The notes beneath the pieces were generated by a model, which saw nothing but the letters and a program-made list of their open reading frames with translations, was not told the DNA's origin and ran no database searches. A DNA stretch of 64,000 bases from Streptomyces tanashiensis (GTDB lineage Bacteria; Actinomycetota; Actinomycetes; Streptomycetales; Streptomycetaceae). Each line of letters begins with the position of its first letter. Within the stretch, counting starts at the first letter, position 1. The stretch spans positions 806,001 through 870,000 of the forward strand of contig NZ_BMRZ01000003.1 in the NCBI RefSeq assembly GCF_014648895.1. Direction: 5' to 3'. Shown here one piece after another: positions 22,033-31,048 of the stretch. A program made the translations under genes and the position numbers.

Positions 22033-22427
22033 CCTCCGAAGTCCGCAAGGTCGTCACCGGCGCTCCCTGGGAGGAGCAGTTCGGCTACTCCCGCGCGGTG
22101 GAGCTGCCGAACGGTCTGGTCCTGGTCTCCGGCTGCACGTCGGTGGTCGGCGGGCAGATCGCCGGGGGAGGCCCCCACGAGCAGACGGTCAACTCCTTCA
22201 ACGTGGCCTTCGACGCGCTGAAGCAGCTGGGCCTGGGCCCGGAGCACGTCGTCCGCACCCGGATGTACATCACGCACGCCCGGGACGTGGACGAGGTCGG
22301 CCGCGCCCACAAGGAGCTGTTCGACGCCGTCCGCCCCGCCGCGTCGATGATCATCGTCTCCGGTTTCGTCGACCCGAGCCTGGTCGTCGAGGTCGAGGTC
22401 GAGGCGTACCGGGGTGAGGGCGCATGA
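22029..22427 (+). CDS. ridA: RidA family deaminase
   Basis: A 132-residue member of the RidA/YjgF/Rid family, which hydrolyses reactive enamines such as 2-aminoacrylate released by PLP enzymes. Family marks include [12 protein letters not shown], the long helix with [24 protein letters not shown] and the C-terminal [10 protein letters not shown]; an arginine in VRTRMY corresponds to the substrate-binding position. It is embedded between priA and hisF with overlapping stops and starts (GTGA before, ATGA after). The position suggests protection of the amino acid pathways from enamine damage. Confidence 0.9.
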   Translation: MTSEVRKVVTGAPWEEQFGYSRAVELPNGLVLVSGCTSVVGGQIAGGGPHEQTVNSFNVAFDALKQLGLGPEHVVRTRMYITHARDVDEVGRAHKELFDAVRPAASMIIVSGFVDPSLVVEVEVEAYRGEGA

Positions 22428-23179
22428 GTCTCGCCGTACGGGTGATCCCCTGTCTGGACGTGGACAACGGCCGGGTCGTGAAGGGCGTCAACTTCCAGAA
22501 CCTGCGGGACGCGGGCGACCCCGTCGAGATGGCCAAGCTGTACGACGCCGAGGGCGCCGACGAGCTGACCTTCCTCGACATCACCGCCTCCTCCGGCAAC
22601 CGGGAGACCACCTACGACGTGGTGCGCCGCACCGCCGAGCAGGTCTTCATCCCGCTCACGGTCGGCGGCGGCGTCCGCTCGGCCGAGGACGTCGACAAGC
22701 TGCTGCGGGCCGGCGCCGACAAGGTGGGCGTCAACACCGCCGCCATCACGCGCCCCGAGCTGATCCAGGAGATCGCGGAGCGCTTCGGCCGCCAGGTGCT
22801 CGTCCTGTCCGTGGACGCGCGCCGTACGGCCTCGGGCTCCTTCGAGGTGACGACGCACGGCGGCCGCAAGGGCACCGGCATCGACGCTGTCGAGTGGGCG
22901 CACCGGGCCGCCGAGCTGGGCGCGGGGGAGATCCTGCTCAACTCGATGGACGCCGACGGCACCAAGGACGGCTACGACACCGAGATGATCGCCGCCGTGC
23001 GCAAGCACGTGACGGTCCCGGTGATCGCCTCCGGCGGCGCCGGGAAGCTCGCCGACTTCCCGCCGGCCGTGGCGGCGGGGGCGGACGCGGTGCTCGCGGC
23101 CTCCGTCTTCCACTTCGGCGACCTGCGGATCTCGCAGGTCAAGGACGCGCTGCGGGAGGCGGGCCATCCGGTCCGCTGA
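22424..23179 (+). CDS. hisF: imidazole glycerol phosphate synthase cyclase subunit
   Basis: The cyclase half of IGP synthase; uses ammonia from HisH to form imidazole glycerol phosphate and AICAR. It is a 251-residue TIM barrel. Catalytic aspartates lie in [15 protein letters not shown] (Asp11) and [14 protein letters not shown]. Phosphate-binding loops are [12 protein letters not shown] and VIASGGAGK. It closes the operon and is followed 22 bases on by a good terminator. The start is ATGA-coupled to ridA. Confidence 0.97.
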   Translation: MSLAVRVIPCLDVDNGRVVKGVNFQNLRDAGDPVEMAKLYDAEGADELTFLDITASSGNRETTYDVVRRTAEQVFIPLTVGGGVRSAEDVDKLLRAGADKVGVNTAAITRPELIQEIAERFGRQVLVLSVDARRTASGSFEVTTHGGRKGTGIDAVEWAHRAAELGAGEILLNSMDADGTKDGYDTEMIAAVRKHVTVPVIASGGAGKLADFPPAVAAGADAVLAASVFHFGDLRISQVKDALREAGHPVR

Positions 23180-23201
23180 GGCGGCGTCAGGCCGTTGACG
23201 G

Positions 23202-23228
23202 GAAGGGCCCCTTCGGGGGCCCTTCTCC
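23202..23228 (+). terminator. his operon terminator
   Basis: A perfect 10-bp stem (GAAGGGCCCC, 23202-23211, with 23216-23225) closes a TTCG tetraloop and is followed by a pyrimidine-rich tail. It lies 22 bases after hisF. Confidence 0.85.
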
Positions 23229-23250
23229 TTTCCCCGATGCGCAGGATTAT

Positions 23251-23293
23251 TTGTGCAAATTTCGTTGCGCAAGATTTCTTTCGTATCTATGGT
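23251..23293 (+). promoter_or_regulatory. promoter and candidate operators of the ArsR-like gene
   Basis: Two near-identical palindromic boxes, TTGTGCAA (23251-23258) and TTGCGCAA (23265-23272), are spaced 14 bases centre to centre. The second overlaps a -35-like TTGCGC, 17 bases before TATGGT (23288-23293), which lies 7 bases before the ATG. The AT-rich stretch stands out from the surroundings. An autoregulatory site is inferred. Confidence 0.55.
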
Positions 23294-23300
23294 CGTGGAC

Positions 23301-23888
23301 ATGACGTCGCAGGAGAACCGCCGCATCGACGACCTCGGCACCCTGAAGGCCATCGCGCACCCCCTGCGCATGCGTCTCTACCGGGCCCTGTTCGTGGCCC
23401 GCACCGCCACCGCCTCCCAGCTCGCCGAGCAGGTCGACGAGGCCGTCTCGCTCGTCAGCTACCACCTGCGCAAGCTCGCCGAGCACGGCCTCATCGAGGC
23501 CGCCGAGGCGCAGTCCGCCGACGGCCGCGAGCGCTGGTGGCAGCCCAGCTCGTACGGGCTGAGCATCCGCGACGAGGACGTCCGCGGAAACCCGGAGATG
23601 GCCGCCGCGAGCGACGCCGTCGGCCGGACCATCAACGAACAGCGCAGCGCACTCCACCGCCGCTTCATGGACGAACGCCTCACCTGGTCCGACGAGTGGC
23701 GCTCGGCCGCGATCAGCTCGGAGTGGCTGCCGCGCCTGACCGCCCCCGAGCTCGCCGCCCTCGGCCAGGAGCTCGACGCGCTCCTCGAGAAGTACGACCG
23801 GCGGGCCCGCGCCGCCGAAGCGGCCGGAGACACCGAGGGCCGCGAGAACGTCGCCGTCCACCTCCACGGCTTCCCCTACCGAGGCTGA
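23301..23888 (+). CDS. ArsR-type winged-helix transcriptional regulator
   Basis: A 195-residue DNA-binding protein. The winged helix covers about residues 8-90: [20 protein letters not shown], then the recognition helix region [29 protein letters not shown], then a wing around GRERWW. The C-terminal half is helical and may sense a ligand or dimerise. The ATG at 23301 is chosen because the promoter elements lie directly upstream; an earlier in-frame start at 23253 would place them inside the gene. The MFS gene starts 6 bases after its stop and is likely its target. Confidence 0.85.
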   Translation: MTSQENRRIDDLGTLKAIAHPLRMRLYRALFVARTATASQLAEQVDEAVSLVSYHLRKLAEHGLIEAAEAQSADGRERWWQPSSYGLSIRDEDVRGNPEMAAASDAVGRTINEQRSALHRRFMDERLTWSDEWRSAAISSEWLPRLTAPELAALGQELDALLEKYDRRARAAEAAGDTEGRENVAVHLHGFPYRG

Positions 23889-23894
23889 GCGACG

Positions 23895-25130
23895 ATGACC
23901 ACGATCACCGGCAGCGCGGCGGCCCCCGCCCACCGCGACCCCCAGGTCCTGCGCTGGCTCGGCGCCTACACCGCCTCCACGCTCGGCGACAGCGTCTACT
24001 ACCTCGCCCTCTCCTGGACCGCCGTCAGCAGCGGCACCCCCGCCCAGGCCGGGCTCGTCATGGCCGTCTCCGCCGTGCCCCGCGCCCTGCTGATGCTCGG
24101 CGGCGGAGTCGTCGCCGACCGCCTCGGCCCGCGCCGGGTCGTCATCGCCTCCGACACCGTCCGCTGCCTGGTCGTCCTCGGCCTCGCCGCGACCCTGCTC
24201 CTCGCCTCACCCGGCCTGTGGGCGCTCGCCGCCGTCGCCCTCGTCTTCGGCGTCGTCGACGCCGTCTTCCTGCCCGCTGTCGGCGCCCTGCCGCCTCGCG
24301 TCGCCGCACGCGACCAGCTCGCCCGCGTCCAGGGCATGCGTGGCCTCTCCTACCGTCTCGGCGCCGTCCTCGGCGCCCCGCTGGGCGGCCTCGCCATCGC
24401 CCTCGGCGGCTCCGCCACCGCCTTCGGCATCGCAGGGATCCTCTTCGCGTTCTCCCTGCCCCTGCTCGCCGCGCTCAGGCTCCGCCCCCTGCCCCGGGAG
24501 GACGAGGCGCGCGACGGCACGGCCCTGCGCGACCTCGCCGACGGCCTGCGCTACCTCCGCGGCCACCGCGTGCTCGGCCCGCTGATGATCGTCGTGCTCC
24601 TCAGCGACCTCGGCTTCGTCGGCCCGCTCAACGTCGGCCTCGCGGTCCTCTCCGAACAGCGCGGCTGGGGCGCCTCCGGCATCGGCTGGGTCCTCGCCGG
24701 GTTCGGCGTCGGCGCCGGCGGCGCCTCCCTGCTGCTGACCGTCAAGGGCCACGTGCCCAGGACCGGCGTCGTCATGGGCTGGACCATGGTGGTCGGGGCC
24801 GTGTCGATCGGCGCCCTCGCCTTCATTCCCCAGCTGCCCTTCGCCGTCCTCGCCGCCCTCTCCATCGGGCTGCTCGCCGGACTCTCCGGAGCCCTCTGCA
24901 ACGCCCTCGTGCAGACCGAGTGCGACCCCGCCTACCTCGGCCGGGTGAGCGCCGTCTCCAGCCTGGGCAGCCTCGGCATCGCCCCGCTGAGCTTCCCGGT
25001 CACCGGCGCCGCCATCGGCGCCTGGGGCCCCGGCCCGGTCTTCGTCGTCAGCGCGGCGGTCTGCGCCCTGTCCGGCGTGTACGCCCTCGCGGTCAGCGCG
25101 GTCCGCCGCGCGGAACTCCCGAAGGGCTAG
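23895..25130 (+). CDS. MFS transporter
   Basis: A 411-residue major facilitator protein with about twelve hydrophobic helices. The first cytoplasmic loop has [12 protein letters not shown], a good match to the MFS motif G-x-x-x-D-R-x-x-R. It resembles the enterobactin-exporter-like or macrolide-efflux branch of MFS proteins, so drug or metabolite export is likely. It is in one unit with the preceding ArsR-type gene and ends inside a long perfect hairpin. The substrate is unknown. Confidence 0.88.
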   Translation: MTTITGSAAAPAHRDPQVLRWLGAYTASTLGDSVYYLALSWTAVSSGTPAQAGLVMAVSAVPRALLMLGGGVVADRLGPRRVVIASDTVRCLVVLGLAATLLLASPGLWALAAVALVFGVVDAVFLPAVGALPPRVAARDQLARVQGMRGLSYRLGAVLGAPLGGLAIALGGSATAFGIAGILFAFSLPLLAALRLRPLPREDEARDGTALRDLADGLRYLRGHRVLGPLMIVVLLSDLGFVGPLNVGLAVLSEQRGWGASGIGWVLAGFGVGAGGASLLLTVKGHVPRTGVVMGWTMVVGAVSIGALAFIPQLPFAVLAALSIGLLAGLSGALCNALVQTECDPAYLGRVSAVSSLGSLGIAPLSFPVTGAAIGAWGPGPVFVVSAAVCALSGVYALAVSAVRRAELPKG

Positions 25131-25166
25131 GGGGTGTCCTGCCGATCAGGGCAGGACACCCCCTAG
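25127..25166. terminator. bidirectional terminator containing both stop codons
   Basis: A perfect 17-bp stem (25127-25143 with 25150-25166) has a 6-base loop GATCAG. The TAG of the MFS gene and the TAG of the convergent TIGR03085 gene are both part of the stem, so both messages end on the same palindrome. Confidence 0.85.
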
Positions 25167-25798
25167 ATCCCCAGCTGCTTCGTCTCCCGCAGCCGCTCGA
25201 TCGCGTCGGGCTCGCCCTCCAAGGCAACCTTCGCCGAGTCCTGGCGGCCGTACAGGTACATCACCAGCTCACCCGGCTCCCCGGAGGCCGTCACCACCGG
25301 GGTGCCGCGGTGGGCGACCGCCGTCTGGCCGTTCGGACGGCGGAGCACCAGGCCCACGGGGGCCTTGCGGCCGAGCAGCCGGGCCGCCTTCTCCAGACGG
25401 GACCAGAGGGCGTCGGCGAAGACCGGGTCCAGCTCGCGCGCCGACCAGTCGGGCTGGGCCCGCCGGACGTCCTCCGCATGCACGTAGAACTCGACGACGT
25501 TCGCCCCCTCGTCCACCTGCTTGATGGTGAACGGCGAGAACTTCGGCGGACCCGAACGGATGAGCTGGATCAGCTCCTCGTACGGCTTCTCGGCGAACTC
25601 CGCCGTCACCCGGTCCATCCGCTCCTTCAGCGCCGGTACGACCGCACCCGCCGCCGCGTCGGGGCGCCGCTCCCGCACCACCACGTGGGCCGCGAGGTCC
25701 CGGGTCCGCCAGCCCTCGCAGAGCGTCGGCGCGTCCGGGCCCGCCGCCTCCAACAGATCGGCGAGCAGAAGCCGTTCACGTTTCGCATGGGTCGACAT
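25163..25798 (-). CDS. TIGR03085 family metal-binding protein
   Basis: A 211-residue protein matching the TIGR03085 actinobacterial family, which has a DinB/mycothiol-dependent maleylpyruvate isomerase-like fold. The typical N-terminal pattern is [37 protein letters not shown]. The histidines in AAHVV and in [12 protein letters not shown] are at positions used for metal binding in the fold. A mycothiol-dependent reaction is possible but unproven. The ATG at 25798 has TACGCT seven bases upstream (minus strand), suggesting a leaderless message. It is divergent from hisI. Confidence 0.85.
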   Translation of the reverse strand: MSTHAKRERLLLADLLEAAGPDAPTLCEGWRTRDLAAHVVVRERRPDAAAGAVVPALKERMDRVTAEFAEKPYEELIQLIRSGPPKFSPFTIKQVDEGANVVEFYVHAEDVRRAQPDWSARELDPVFADALWSRLEKAARLLGRKAPVGLVLRRPNGQTAVAHRGTPVVTASGEPGELVMYLYGRQDSAKVALEGEPDAIERLRETKQLGI

Positions 25799-25805
25799 GC
25801 CCGCC

Positions 25806-25876
25806 AGCGTACGACCGTGGGCTCCGGTCCGCCCAGTGGACGCCCCGCCGGACACCGCCCCGGATCGCGGCACAAT
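25806..25876. promoter_or_regulatory. divergent promoters of the TIGR03085 gene and hisI
   Basis: On the minus strand TACGCT (25811-25806) is 7 bases before the TIGR03085 ATG. On the plus strand CACAAT (25871-25876) is 6 bases before the hisI ATG, with CGGACA (25849-25854) as a possible -35. Both layouts suit leaderless transcription. Confidence 0.4.
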
Positions 25877-25882
25877 GGCGCC

Positions 25883-26251
25883 ATGACCAGCACGCCCCGG
25901 ACCCCCAGCGACCTCGACCCGGCCATCGCCGCCCGCCTCAAGCGCAGCGCCGACGGCCTCGTCCCCGCCATCGCCCAGCAGTACGACACCGGCGAGGTGC
26001 TGATGCTCGGCTGGATGGACGACGAGGCCCTCCACCGCACCCTCACCACCGGCCGCTGCACCTACTGGTCGCGCAGCCGCAACGAGTACTGGGTCAAGGG
26101 CGACACCTCCGGGCACGTGCAGCACGTCAGGTCGGTCGCCCTCGACTGCGACGCCGACACCCTCCTCGTCAAGGTCGACCAGGTCGGAGCCGCCTGCCAC
26201 ACCGGCGCCCGCACCTGCTTCGACGCCGACGTGCTCCCCGTCTCCCAGTAA
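25883..26251 (+). CDS. hisI: phosphoribosyl-AMP cyclohydrolase
   Basis: Opens the adenine ring of phosphoribosyl-AMP, the third step of histidine synthesis. The 122-residue protein is a stand-alone HisI without the HisE domain. Conserved blocks are [40 protein letters not shown] and the zinc/magnesium site [13 protein letters not shown] followed by [10 protein letters not shown]. It is separated from the main his operon and sits 11 bases before trpE, so histidine and tryptophan genes probably share a message here. Confidence 0.96.
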   Translation: MTSTPRTPSDLDPAIAARLKRSADGLVPAIAQQYDTGEVLMLGWMDDEALHRTLTTGRCTYWSRSRNEYWVKGDTSGHVQHVRSVALDCDADTLLVKVDQVGAACHTGARTCFDADVLPVSQ

Positions 26252-26262
26252 GGTCCGGTGCC

Positions 26263-27753
26263 ATGGATCTCGAGACCTTCCGCAAGCTGGCGGCCGACCG
26301 CCGCGTCATCCCCGTCAGCCGCAGGCTCCTCGCGGACGGCGACACCCCGGTCGGGCTCTACCGCAAGCTCGCCGCCGAACGCCCCGGCACCTTCCTCCTC
26401 GAATCCGCGGAGAACGGCCGCAGCTGGTCCCGCTACTCCTTCATCGGAGTCCGCAGCGACGCGACCCTGACGGTCGAGGACGGGCAGGCCCACTGGCTGG
26501 GCACCCCGCCCGTCGGCGTCCCCGTCGACGGCGACCCGCTCGCCGCCCTGCGCGCCACCGTCGAGACGCTCCACACCCCGCGCGACCTCGCGTCCGGCAT
26601 GCCCCCGTTCACCGGCGGCATGGTCGGCTACCTCGGCTACGACATCGTCCGCCGCCTGGAGAAGATCGGCGAGCACGGCCGCGACGACCTGAAGCTCCCC
26701 GAGCTCACCATGCTCCTCACCAGCGACCTCGCGGTCCTCGACCACTGGGACGGCTCGGTCCTGCTGATCGCCAACGCGATCAACCACAACGACCTCGAAA
26801 CCGGCATCGACGAGGCGTACGCGCACGCCGTCGCCCGCCTCGACGCCATGGAGGCCGACCTGGCCCGCCCGGTCGAGAGCGCCCCGGCCGCCCTGCCGCC
26901 GTCCGAGCTCCCCGCGTTCTCCGCCCTCTGGGGCGGCGCGGCCTACCAGGACGCCGTCGAGGACATCAAGGAACGCATCCGCGCCGGCGAGGCCTTCCAG
27001 GTCGTGCCCTCGCAGCGCTTCGAGACCCCCCTCACCGCCTCCGCGCTCGACGTGTACCGGGTCCTGCGGGCCACCAACCCGTCCCCGTACATGTACCTCT
27101 TCCGCTTCGAGAACGGCTTCGACGTCGTCGGCTCCTCGCCCGAGGCCCTCGTCAAGGTCGAGGACGGACGGGCGATGCTCCACCCCATCGCCGGCACCCG
27201 GCACCGCGGCGCCACCCCGCAGGAGGACCACGACCTCGCCGAGGAGCTGCTCGCCGACCCCAAGGAGCGCGCCGAGCACCTCATGCTCGTCGACCTCGGC
27301 CGCAACGACCTCGGCCGGGTCTGCACGCCCGGCTCCGTCGAGGTCGTCGACTTCATGTCGGTCGAGCGCTACTCGCACGTCATGCACATCGTCTCCACCG
27401 TCACCGGCGAGGTCGCCGAGGGCCGCACCGCCTTCGACGTCCTCACCGCCTGCTTCCCCGCCGGGACGCTCTCCGGCGCGCCCAAGCCCCGCGCCATGCA
27501 GATCATCGAGGAGCTCGAACCCTCCCGGCGCGGCCTCTACGGCGGATGTGTCGGTTATCTCGATTTCGCCGGCGACGCGGACACCGCCATCGCCATCCGC
27601 ACCGCGCTGCTCCGCGACGGAACGGCGTACGTGCAGGCCGGAGCGGGTGTCGTCGCCGACTCCGACCCGGTCGGCGAGGACAACGAGTGCCGCAACAAGG
27701 CCGCGGCCGTGCTCCGCGCCGTCCACACCGCCAACCGGATGAACGGAGGCTGA
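26263..27753 (+). CDS. trpE: anthranilate synthase component I
   Basis: Converts chorismate and ammonia to anthranilate. It has 496 residues. The feedback-binding N-terminal motif [18 protein letters not shown] is intact, and the catalytic C-terminal domain has [34 protein letters not shown] and the closing [12 protein letters not shown]. No tryptophan-codon-rich leader or attenuator fits in the 11-base gap after hisI. Control at this site must therefore lie upstream of hisI or be through enzyme inhibition. The glutaminase partner TrpG is not in the window. Confidence 0.96.
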   Translation: MDLETFRKLAADRRVIPVSRRLLADGDTPVGLYRKLAAERPGTFLLESAENGRSWSRYSFIGVRSDATLTVEDGQAHWLGTPPVGVPVDGDPLAALRATVETLHTPRDLASGMPPFTGGMVGYLGYDIVRRLEKIGEHGRDDLKLPELTMLLTSDLAVLDHWDGSVLLIANAINHNDLETGIDEAYAHAVARLDAMEADLARPVESAPAALPPSELPAFSALWGGAAYQDAVEDIKERIRAGEAFQVVPSQRFETPLTASALDVYRVLRATNPSPYMYLFRFENGFDVVGSSPEALVKVEDGRAMLHPIAGTRHRGATPQEDHDLAEELLADPKERAEHLMLVDLGRNDLGRVCTPGSVEVVDFMSVERYSHVMHIVSTVTGEVAEGRTAFDVLTACFPAGTLSGAPKPRAMQIIEELEPSRRGLYGGCVGYLDFAGDADTAIAIRTALLRDGTAYVQAGAGVVADSDPVGEDNECRNKAAAVLRAVHTANRMNGG

Positions 27754-27776
27754 GCACGTAGGGGATAGTGGGGTAC

Positions 27777-28418
27777 GTGAGTGCCGTACCCGTACCCCAG
27801 CCCCGGGCCGCCCGCGCGGCCGTCCCCACCGGCGGCCGCCGCAGCCTGGCCGCGGCCCTCCTCCTCGGCGCCCTCGGCGCCACCGTCGTCCTGCTCTCCG
27901 CCGGTCAGATCTGGGCGGAGGGCACCGCGTCCGTCGGAGGCGGCAGCGTCCCCGTCGAGGCCGACGGCGGCACCGTCACCGGCGTGCCGACCGCCCTCGC
28001 GATCGTCGGCCTCGCCGCGCTCTTCGCCGTCTTCGCCGTCCGCCGCACCGGCCGCACGCTCGTCGCCGCGCTCCTCGCGCTCAGCGGCGCGGGCGCCGCG
28101 CTCGCCGCGGTCCTCGGCGCCTCCGACAGCGCCGCGCTCGACGCCGAGGCCGCCCGGATCAGCGGCGACACCGCCGCAGCCGTCGCCGGCCTCACCCACA
28201 CCGCCTGGCCGTACGTGACCGCCGCGGGCGCCGTCCTCATCCTGCTCGCCGGCCTCTTCGCCCTCCGCTTCGGCAAGAACTGGCCGGCGATGGGCGGACG
28301 CTACGAGCGCTCCGGCACCCCCCGCGCCGGCCGCAAGGCACCCGCGGCCGATCCGGACCGGCCCGAGGACCTGTGGAAGGCCCTGGACCGCGGCGAGGAC
28401 CCGACCCAGGGAGCCTGA
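27777..28418 (+). CDS. TIGR02234 family trp-region membrane protein
   Basis: A 213-residue membrane protein with about four helices (near residues 19-39, 62-80, 87-105 and 140-163) and a charged cytoplasmic tail. It matches TIGR02234, a conserved actinobacterial family found beside trp genes and annotated as Trp-associated; no biochemical role is known. GTG at 27777 is preferred because GATAGT lies 7 bases upstream and homology begins there; a GTG at 27768 would add three residues. It follows trpE by 23 bases. Confidence 0.85.
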   Translation: MSAVPVPQPRAARAAVPTGGRRSLAAALLLGALGATVVLLSAGQIWAEGTASVGGGSVPVEADGGTVTGVPTALAIVGLAALFAVFAVRRTGRTLVAALLALSGAGAALAAVLGASDSAALDAEAARISGDTAAAVAGLTHTAWPYVTAAGAVLILLAGLFALRFGKNWPAMGGRYERSGTPRAGRKAPAADPDRPEDLWKALDRGEDPTQGA

Positions 28419-28555
28419 GCGGGGGAGCCGACCGCGACGCGTGATCGCCCCGGCCCCCCCGATTCATCCTCGCGCGCCCGCGTACGGGACAATGAGCGCC
28501 GAGTGTCCGCGCACGCGAGACCTCACCATCGAGCAACTGCAACGAGGAGCAACTC

Positions 28556-28810
28556 ATGGCGGGCAGCGCCCACGGACACACCCCGGCCGCCTGGACCGGT
28601 GTCATCATCTCCTTCATCGGCTTCTGCATCGCCGGCGTCTTCATGGTGGCCGCCAACGTGCCCGGTTTCTGGGCCGGCGTGGGCGTCATCGTCCTCGGCG
28701 GCATCGTCGGCGGCGCGATGAAGGCGGCCGGCCTCGGCATGCCGAAGGAGTCGGCGGCCGTCGCCGCCGCCCGCGAGGCCGCCACCGCGACCGCCCGGGC
28801 CCACGCCTGA
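28556..28810 (+). CDS. HGxxPAAW family small membrane protein
   Basis: An 84-residue protein with the family signature HGHTPAAW at residues 6-13, two membrane helices (about 16-34 and 40-58) and an Ala-rich cytoplasmic tail. The family is conserved in actinobacteria, often between trpE and trpC, with unknown function. GAGGAG is 7 bases before the ATG. A strong terminator follows 17 bases after the stop, which separates it from the DUF2752 gene. Confidence 0.85.
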   Translation: MAGSAHGHTPAAWTGVIISFIGFCIAGVFMVAANVPGFWAGVGVIVLGGIVGGAMKAAGLGMPKESAAVAAAREAATATARAHA

Positions 28811-28827
28811 CGCGACACGACGCATCC

Positions 28828-28862
28828 GAGGGCGCAGTCCGGCCGTGCCGGGCTGCGCCCTC
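28828..28862 (+). terminator. terminator after the HGxxPAAW gene
   Basis: A 16-bp stem with one T-G wobble (28828-28843 with 28847-28862) and a CGT loop. It suggests that trpC has a promoter separate from hisI-trpE. Confidence 0.8.
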
Positions 28863-28887
28863 GCGCGTCAGGGGCGAGAATCACCGG

Positions 28888-29559
28888 GTGGACGCGCAGC
28901 CGACGGCCGGAGCCGTGACCGATTCCCCCACCCAGCCGGGTGAACCTGCACGACCGAATGCCGCGGCACCCGAAGAGGGGCTGCCGGCGCGGGGGGACAC
29001 CGAGGCCCCTCCGTGCGCCCCGCCGGGCCCCGGTGACGCCTCCGCCGCGGACGGCTCGCCGGGCGCCGGTCCCGTGCCGCCCCCGGGGCCGGGCGGGCCC
29101 GTACCCCCGGGTCACGCCCCCTGGTCGGGTCCGTACGTGCCGGCGTCGGCGCCGCCGGCACGGTCGCCCGTGCGGCGGCTGGCCGCGCCCGTCGCCACCC
29201 TCGCCGGGGTCGTCGCCGCCTTCGCCTACGTCGGAGCCGTCGACCCCAACGAACCCGGGCACTACCCCGTCTGCCCGCTCCTCCGCTTCACCGGCGTCTA
29301 CTGCCCCGGCTGCGGCGGACTCCGCAGCGCCTACGCCTTCGTCCACGGCGACCTCCCGGCCGCCCTCGGCGCCAACGCCCTCGCCGTCGTCGGCTACGGA
29401 GTCTTCGCCGTCGTCATGACCGTCTGGCTGATTCGCGCCGTCCGCGGAGTGCCCATGCGGCTCGCGGTCTCCCCGGTCCTGTGGTGGGGGATCGGGGCCG
29501 TCCTCGCCCTCTTCACCCTGGTCCGGAACCTTCCCTTCGGCTCCGCGCTGGCCCCCTGA
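28888..29559 (+). CDS. DUF2752 family membrane protein
   Basis: A 223-residue protein with a long Pro/Ala/Gly-rich head (1-95), three to four membrane helices (about 97-117, 147-180 and 195-215) and the family core [30 protein letters not shown]. The CPxC-like cysteines (CPLL, YCPGCGG) resemble a metal or thiol site and are invariant in DUF2752. Its function is unknown. The GTG at 28888 has GAGAAT six bases upstream, a leaderless-type promoter. Starts further inside the disordered head are possible. Confidence 0.82.
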   Translation: MDAQPTAGAVTDSPTQPGEPARPNAAAPEEGLPARGDTEAPPCAPPGPGDASAADGSPGAGPVPPPGPGGPVPPGHAPWSGPYVPASAPPARSPVRRLAAPVATLAGVVAAFAYVGAVDPNEPGHYPVCPLLRFTGVYCPGCGGLRSAYAFVHGDLPAALGANALAVVGYGVFAVVMTVWLIRAVRGVPMRLAVSPVLWWGIGAVLALFTLVRNLPFGSALAP

Positions 29560-29714
29560 GAGCCCCTCGCGGGCCCGTGGGGACCCCGTCGGGAGTCCCA
29601 GCAGATGGGACACCACTCCGGCCGATGCGAGTCCGGGGCCGTCCTGCGGATAGGATCGAAGTGGCTGAACCTGGTTCATCATCACCGTCACCGTCCCGGA
29701 AGGGGGCCCCTCGC

Positions 29715-30524
29715 GTGAGTGTGCTCGACGAGATCATCGAAGGCGTGCGCGCCGACCTCGCAGAGCGGCAGGCGCGGGTCACCCTCGACGAGCTCAAGGA
29801 GCGCGCCGCCAAGGCTCCGCAGGCCAAGGACGGCGTCGCCGCACTGCGCGGGGACGGCGTCAAGGTCATCTGCGAGGTCAAGCGCTCCAGCCCGTCCAAG
29901 GGCGCGCTCGCCGCGATCGCCGACCCGGCCGGTCTCGCCGCGGACTACGAGGCGGGCGGCGCCGCCGTCATCTCCGTCCTCACCGAGCAGCGCCGCTTCG
30001 GCGGCTCGCTCGCCGACCTGGAGGCCGTCCGCGCCCGGGTCGACATCCCGGTGCTGCGCAAGGACTTCATCGTCACCGCGTACCAGCTCTGGGAGGCACG
30101 GGCGTACGGAGCGGATCTCGCGCTCCTCATCGTCGCCGCCCTGGAGCAGGAGGCCCTCGTCTCCCTCATCGAGCGCGCCGAGTCCATCGGGCTCACCCCG
30201 CTCGTCGAGGTCCACGACGAGGAGGAGGTCGAGCGGGCCGTCGACGCGGGCGCCCGCATCATCGGCGTCAACGCGCGCAACCTCAAGACCCTCAAGGTCG
30301 ACCGCTCCACCTTCGAGCGCGTCGCCCCCGAGATCCCCGCGCACATCGTCAAGGTCGCCGAGTCCGGCGTCCGCGGCCCGCACGACCTCATCGCCTACGC
30401 CAACGCGGGCGCCGACGCGGTCCTGGTCGGCGAGTCCCTCGTCACCGGCCGCGACCCCAAGGCCGCCGTCGCCGACCTCGTCGCCGCCGGCGCCCACCCG
30501 GCCCTGCGTCACGGCCGGAGCTGA
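29715..30524 (+). CDS. trpC: indole-3-glycerol phosphate synthase
   Basis: A 269-residue TIM barrel that closes the indole ring from CdRP. Conserved elements are [50 protein letters not shown] and ESGVRG/LVGESLV phosphate loops. The catalytic lysines are in [10 protein letters not shown] and LRKDF. GAAGGGGG lies about 10 bases before the GTG at 29715. The frame is open upstream, but homology begins at this start. It is followed by trpM, trpB and trpA. Confidence 0.96.
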   Translation: MSVLDEIIEGVRADLAERQARVTLDELKERAAKAPQAKDGVAALRGDGVKVICEVKRSSPSKGALAAIADPAGLAADYEAGGAAVISVLTEQRRFGGSLADLEAVRARVDIPVLRKDFIVTAYQLWEARAYGADLALLIVAALEQEALVSLIERAESIGLTPLVEVHDEEEVERAVDAGARIIGVNARNLKTLKVDRSTFERVAPEIPAHIVKVAESGVRGPHDLIAYANAGADAVLVGESLVTGRDPKAAVADLVAAGAHPALRHGRS

Positions 30525-30531
30525 CCGCGCC

Positions 30532-30804
30532 ATGACCCCCCGCCACGACACGCCGACACCCCCGGGCAGCGCCCGGGGGCCGGTCGGCGTGGCGTCGGCG
30601 ACCACCGTGGGACGCCGCCGCCTGCTCCGTACGGCCGCGTCCGTCCCCGCCCACGCGCCCCTGGCCAGGGGCTGCCGCCCGCGCGGCTGCCGCGCGCCCG
30701 CCCGCCGTGTCCACGGCCGCCGGGTCCGCTACGTCATCGGCTCCGAGCCGGGCCAGGTCAACGGCATGCGATGGCGCCCGCGCCTCGCGCGCACCTTCAC
30801 GTAG
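30532..30804 (+). CDS. trpM: TrpM-like tryptophan biosynthesis modulator
   Basis: A small, very basic ORF between trpC and trpB, the position of trpM (trpX) in Streptomyces coelicolor, whose product is about 63 residues and modulates tryptophan synthesis and development. The conserved part is [20 protein letters not shown] followed by [16 protein letters not shown]. From the ATG at 30532 it is 90 residues. A stem-loop at 30549-30591 lies inside that N-terminal part, and a GTG at 30607 would give 65 residues, nearer the known size. The downstream start therefore deserves equal weight. Neither start has a clear ribosome site. Confidence 0.65.
   Translation: MTPRHDTPTPPGSARGPVGVASATTVGRRRLLRTAASVPAHAPLARGCRPRGCRAPARRVHGRRVRYVIGSEPGQVNGMRWRPRLARTFT
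30549..30591 (+). terminator. strong hairpin between trpC and trpM
   Basis: Two stacked 9-bp stems (CACGCCGAC with GTCGGCGTG, and CCCCCGGGC with GCCCGGGGG) are separated by an A/CCG internal loop and capped by AGC. It begins 25 bases after the trpC stop and overlaps the 5' part of the longer trpM frame. It could terminate or attenuate transcription between trpC and trpMBA. Confidence 0.6.
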
Positions 30805-30830
30805 AGCAGCGCCGTTGGGCCCACGCCCCG

Positions 30831-31030
30831 CCGTTGTGGGCATTCGTTCCGCAGGGCGGAACGGGTGGGCACAACGGACGGCGCCCTTGCCGGGCCTAGG
30901 CTCCCGCGCCCGAACCCGCACCACCCGTGCGGGTCCGCGTGGGCGCCGGGCACACCGGGCAGAGGCGCCGCCAAGGGCGCCGTCCCGTGTGCCCACCCGT
31001 TCCGCCCCGCGGAACGATTGCCCACACGGG
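30831..31030. repeat. palindromic repeat element A (trpM-trpB gap)
   Basis: Two imperfect copies of one palindromic unit lie in opposite orientation. The left unit spans 30831-30877 (TGTGGGCA, then GTTCCGC-AGG-GCGGAAC, then TGGGCAC). The right unit spans 30984-31030. The homology extends inward through GACGGCGCCCTTG and its complement, giving arms of about 57 bases around roughly 80 bases. Related elements occur at 39406-39565 and 42346-42438. Apart from this and the direct repeat at 31049-31080, the 30805-31129 gap holds no gene. Confidence 0.85.
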
Positions 31031-31048
31031 CCGGGGCGAGGCGTTGCC

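Noticed and set aside
22166..22186. GGGGGAGGCCCCC in ridA as a copy of the C/G-block repeat
   Set aside because: It encodes an ordinary RidA loop (GGGPHEQ) and lacks the rest of the element, so it is probably coincidence.
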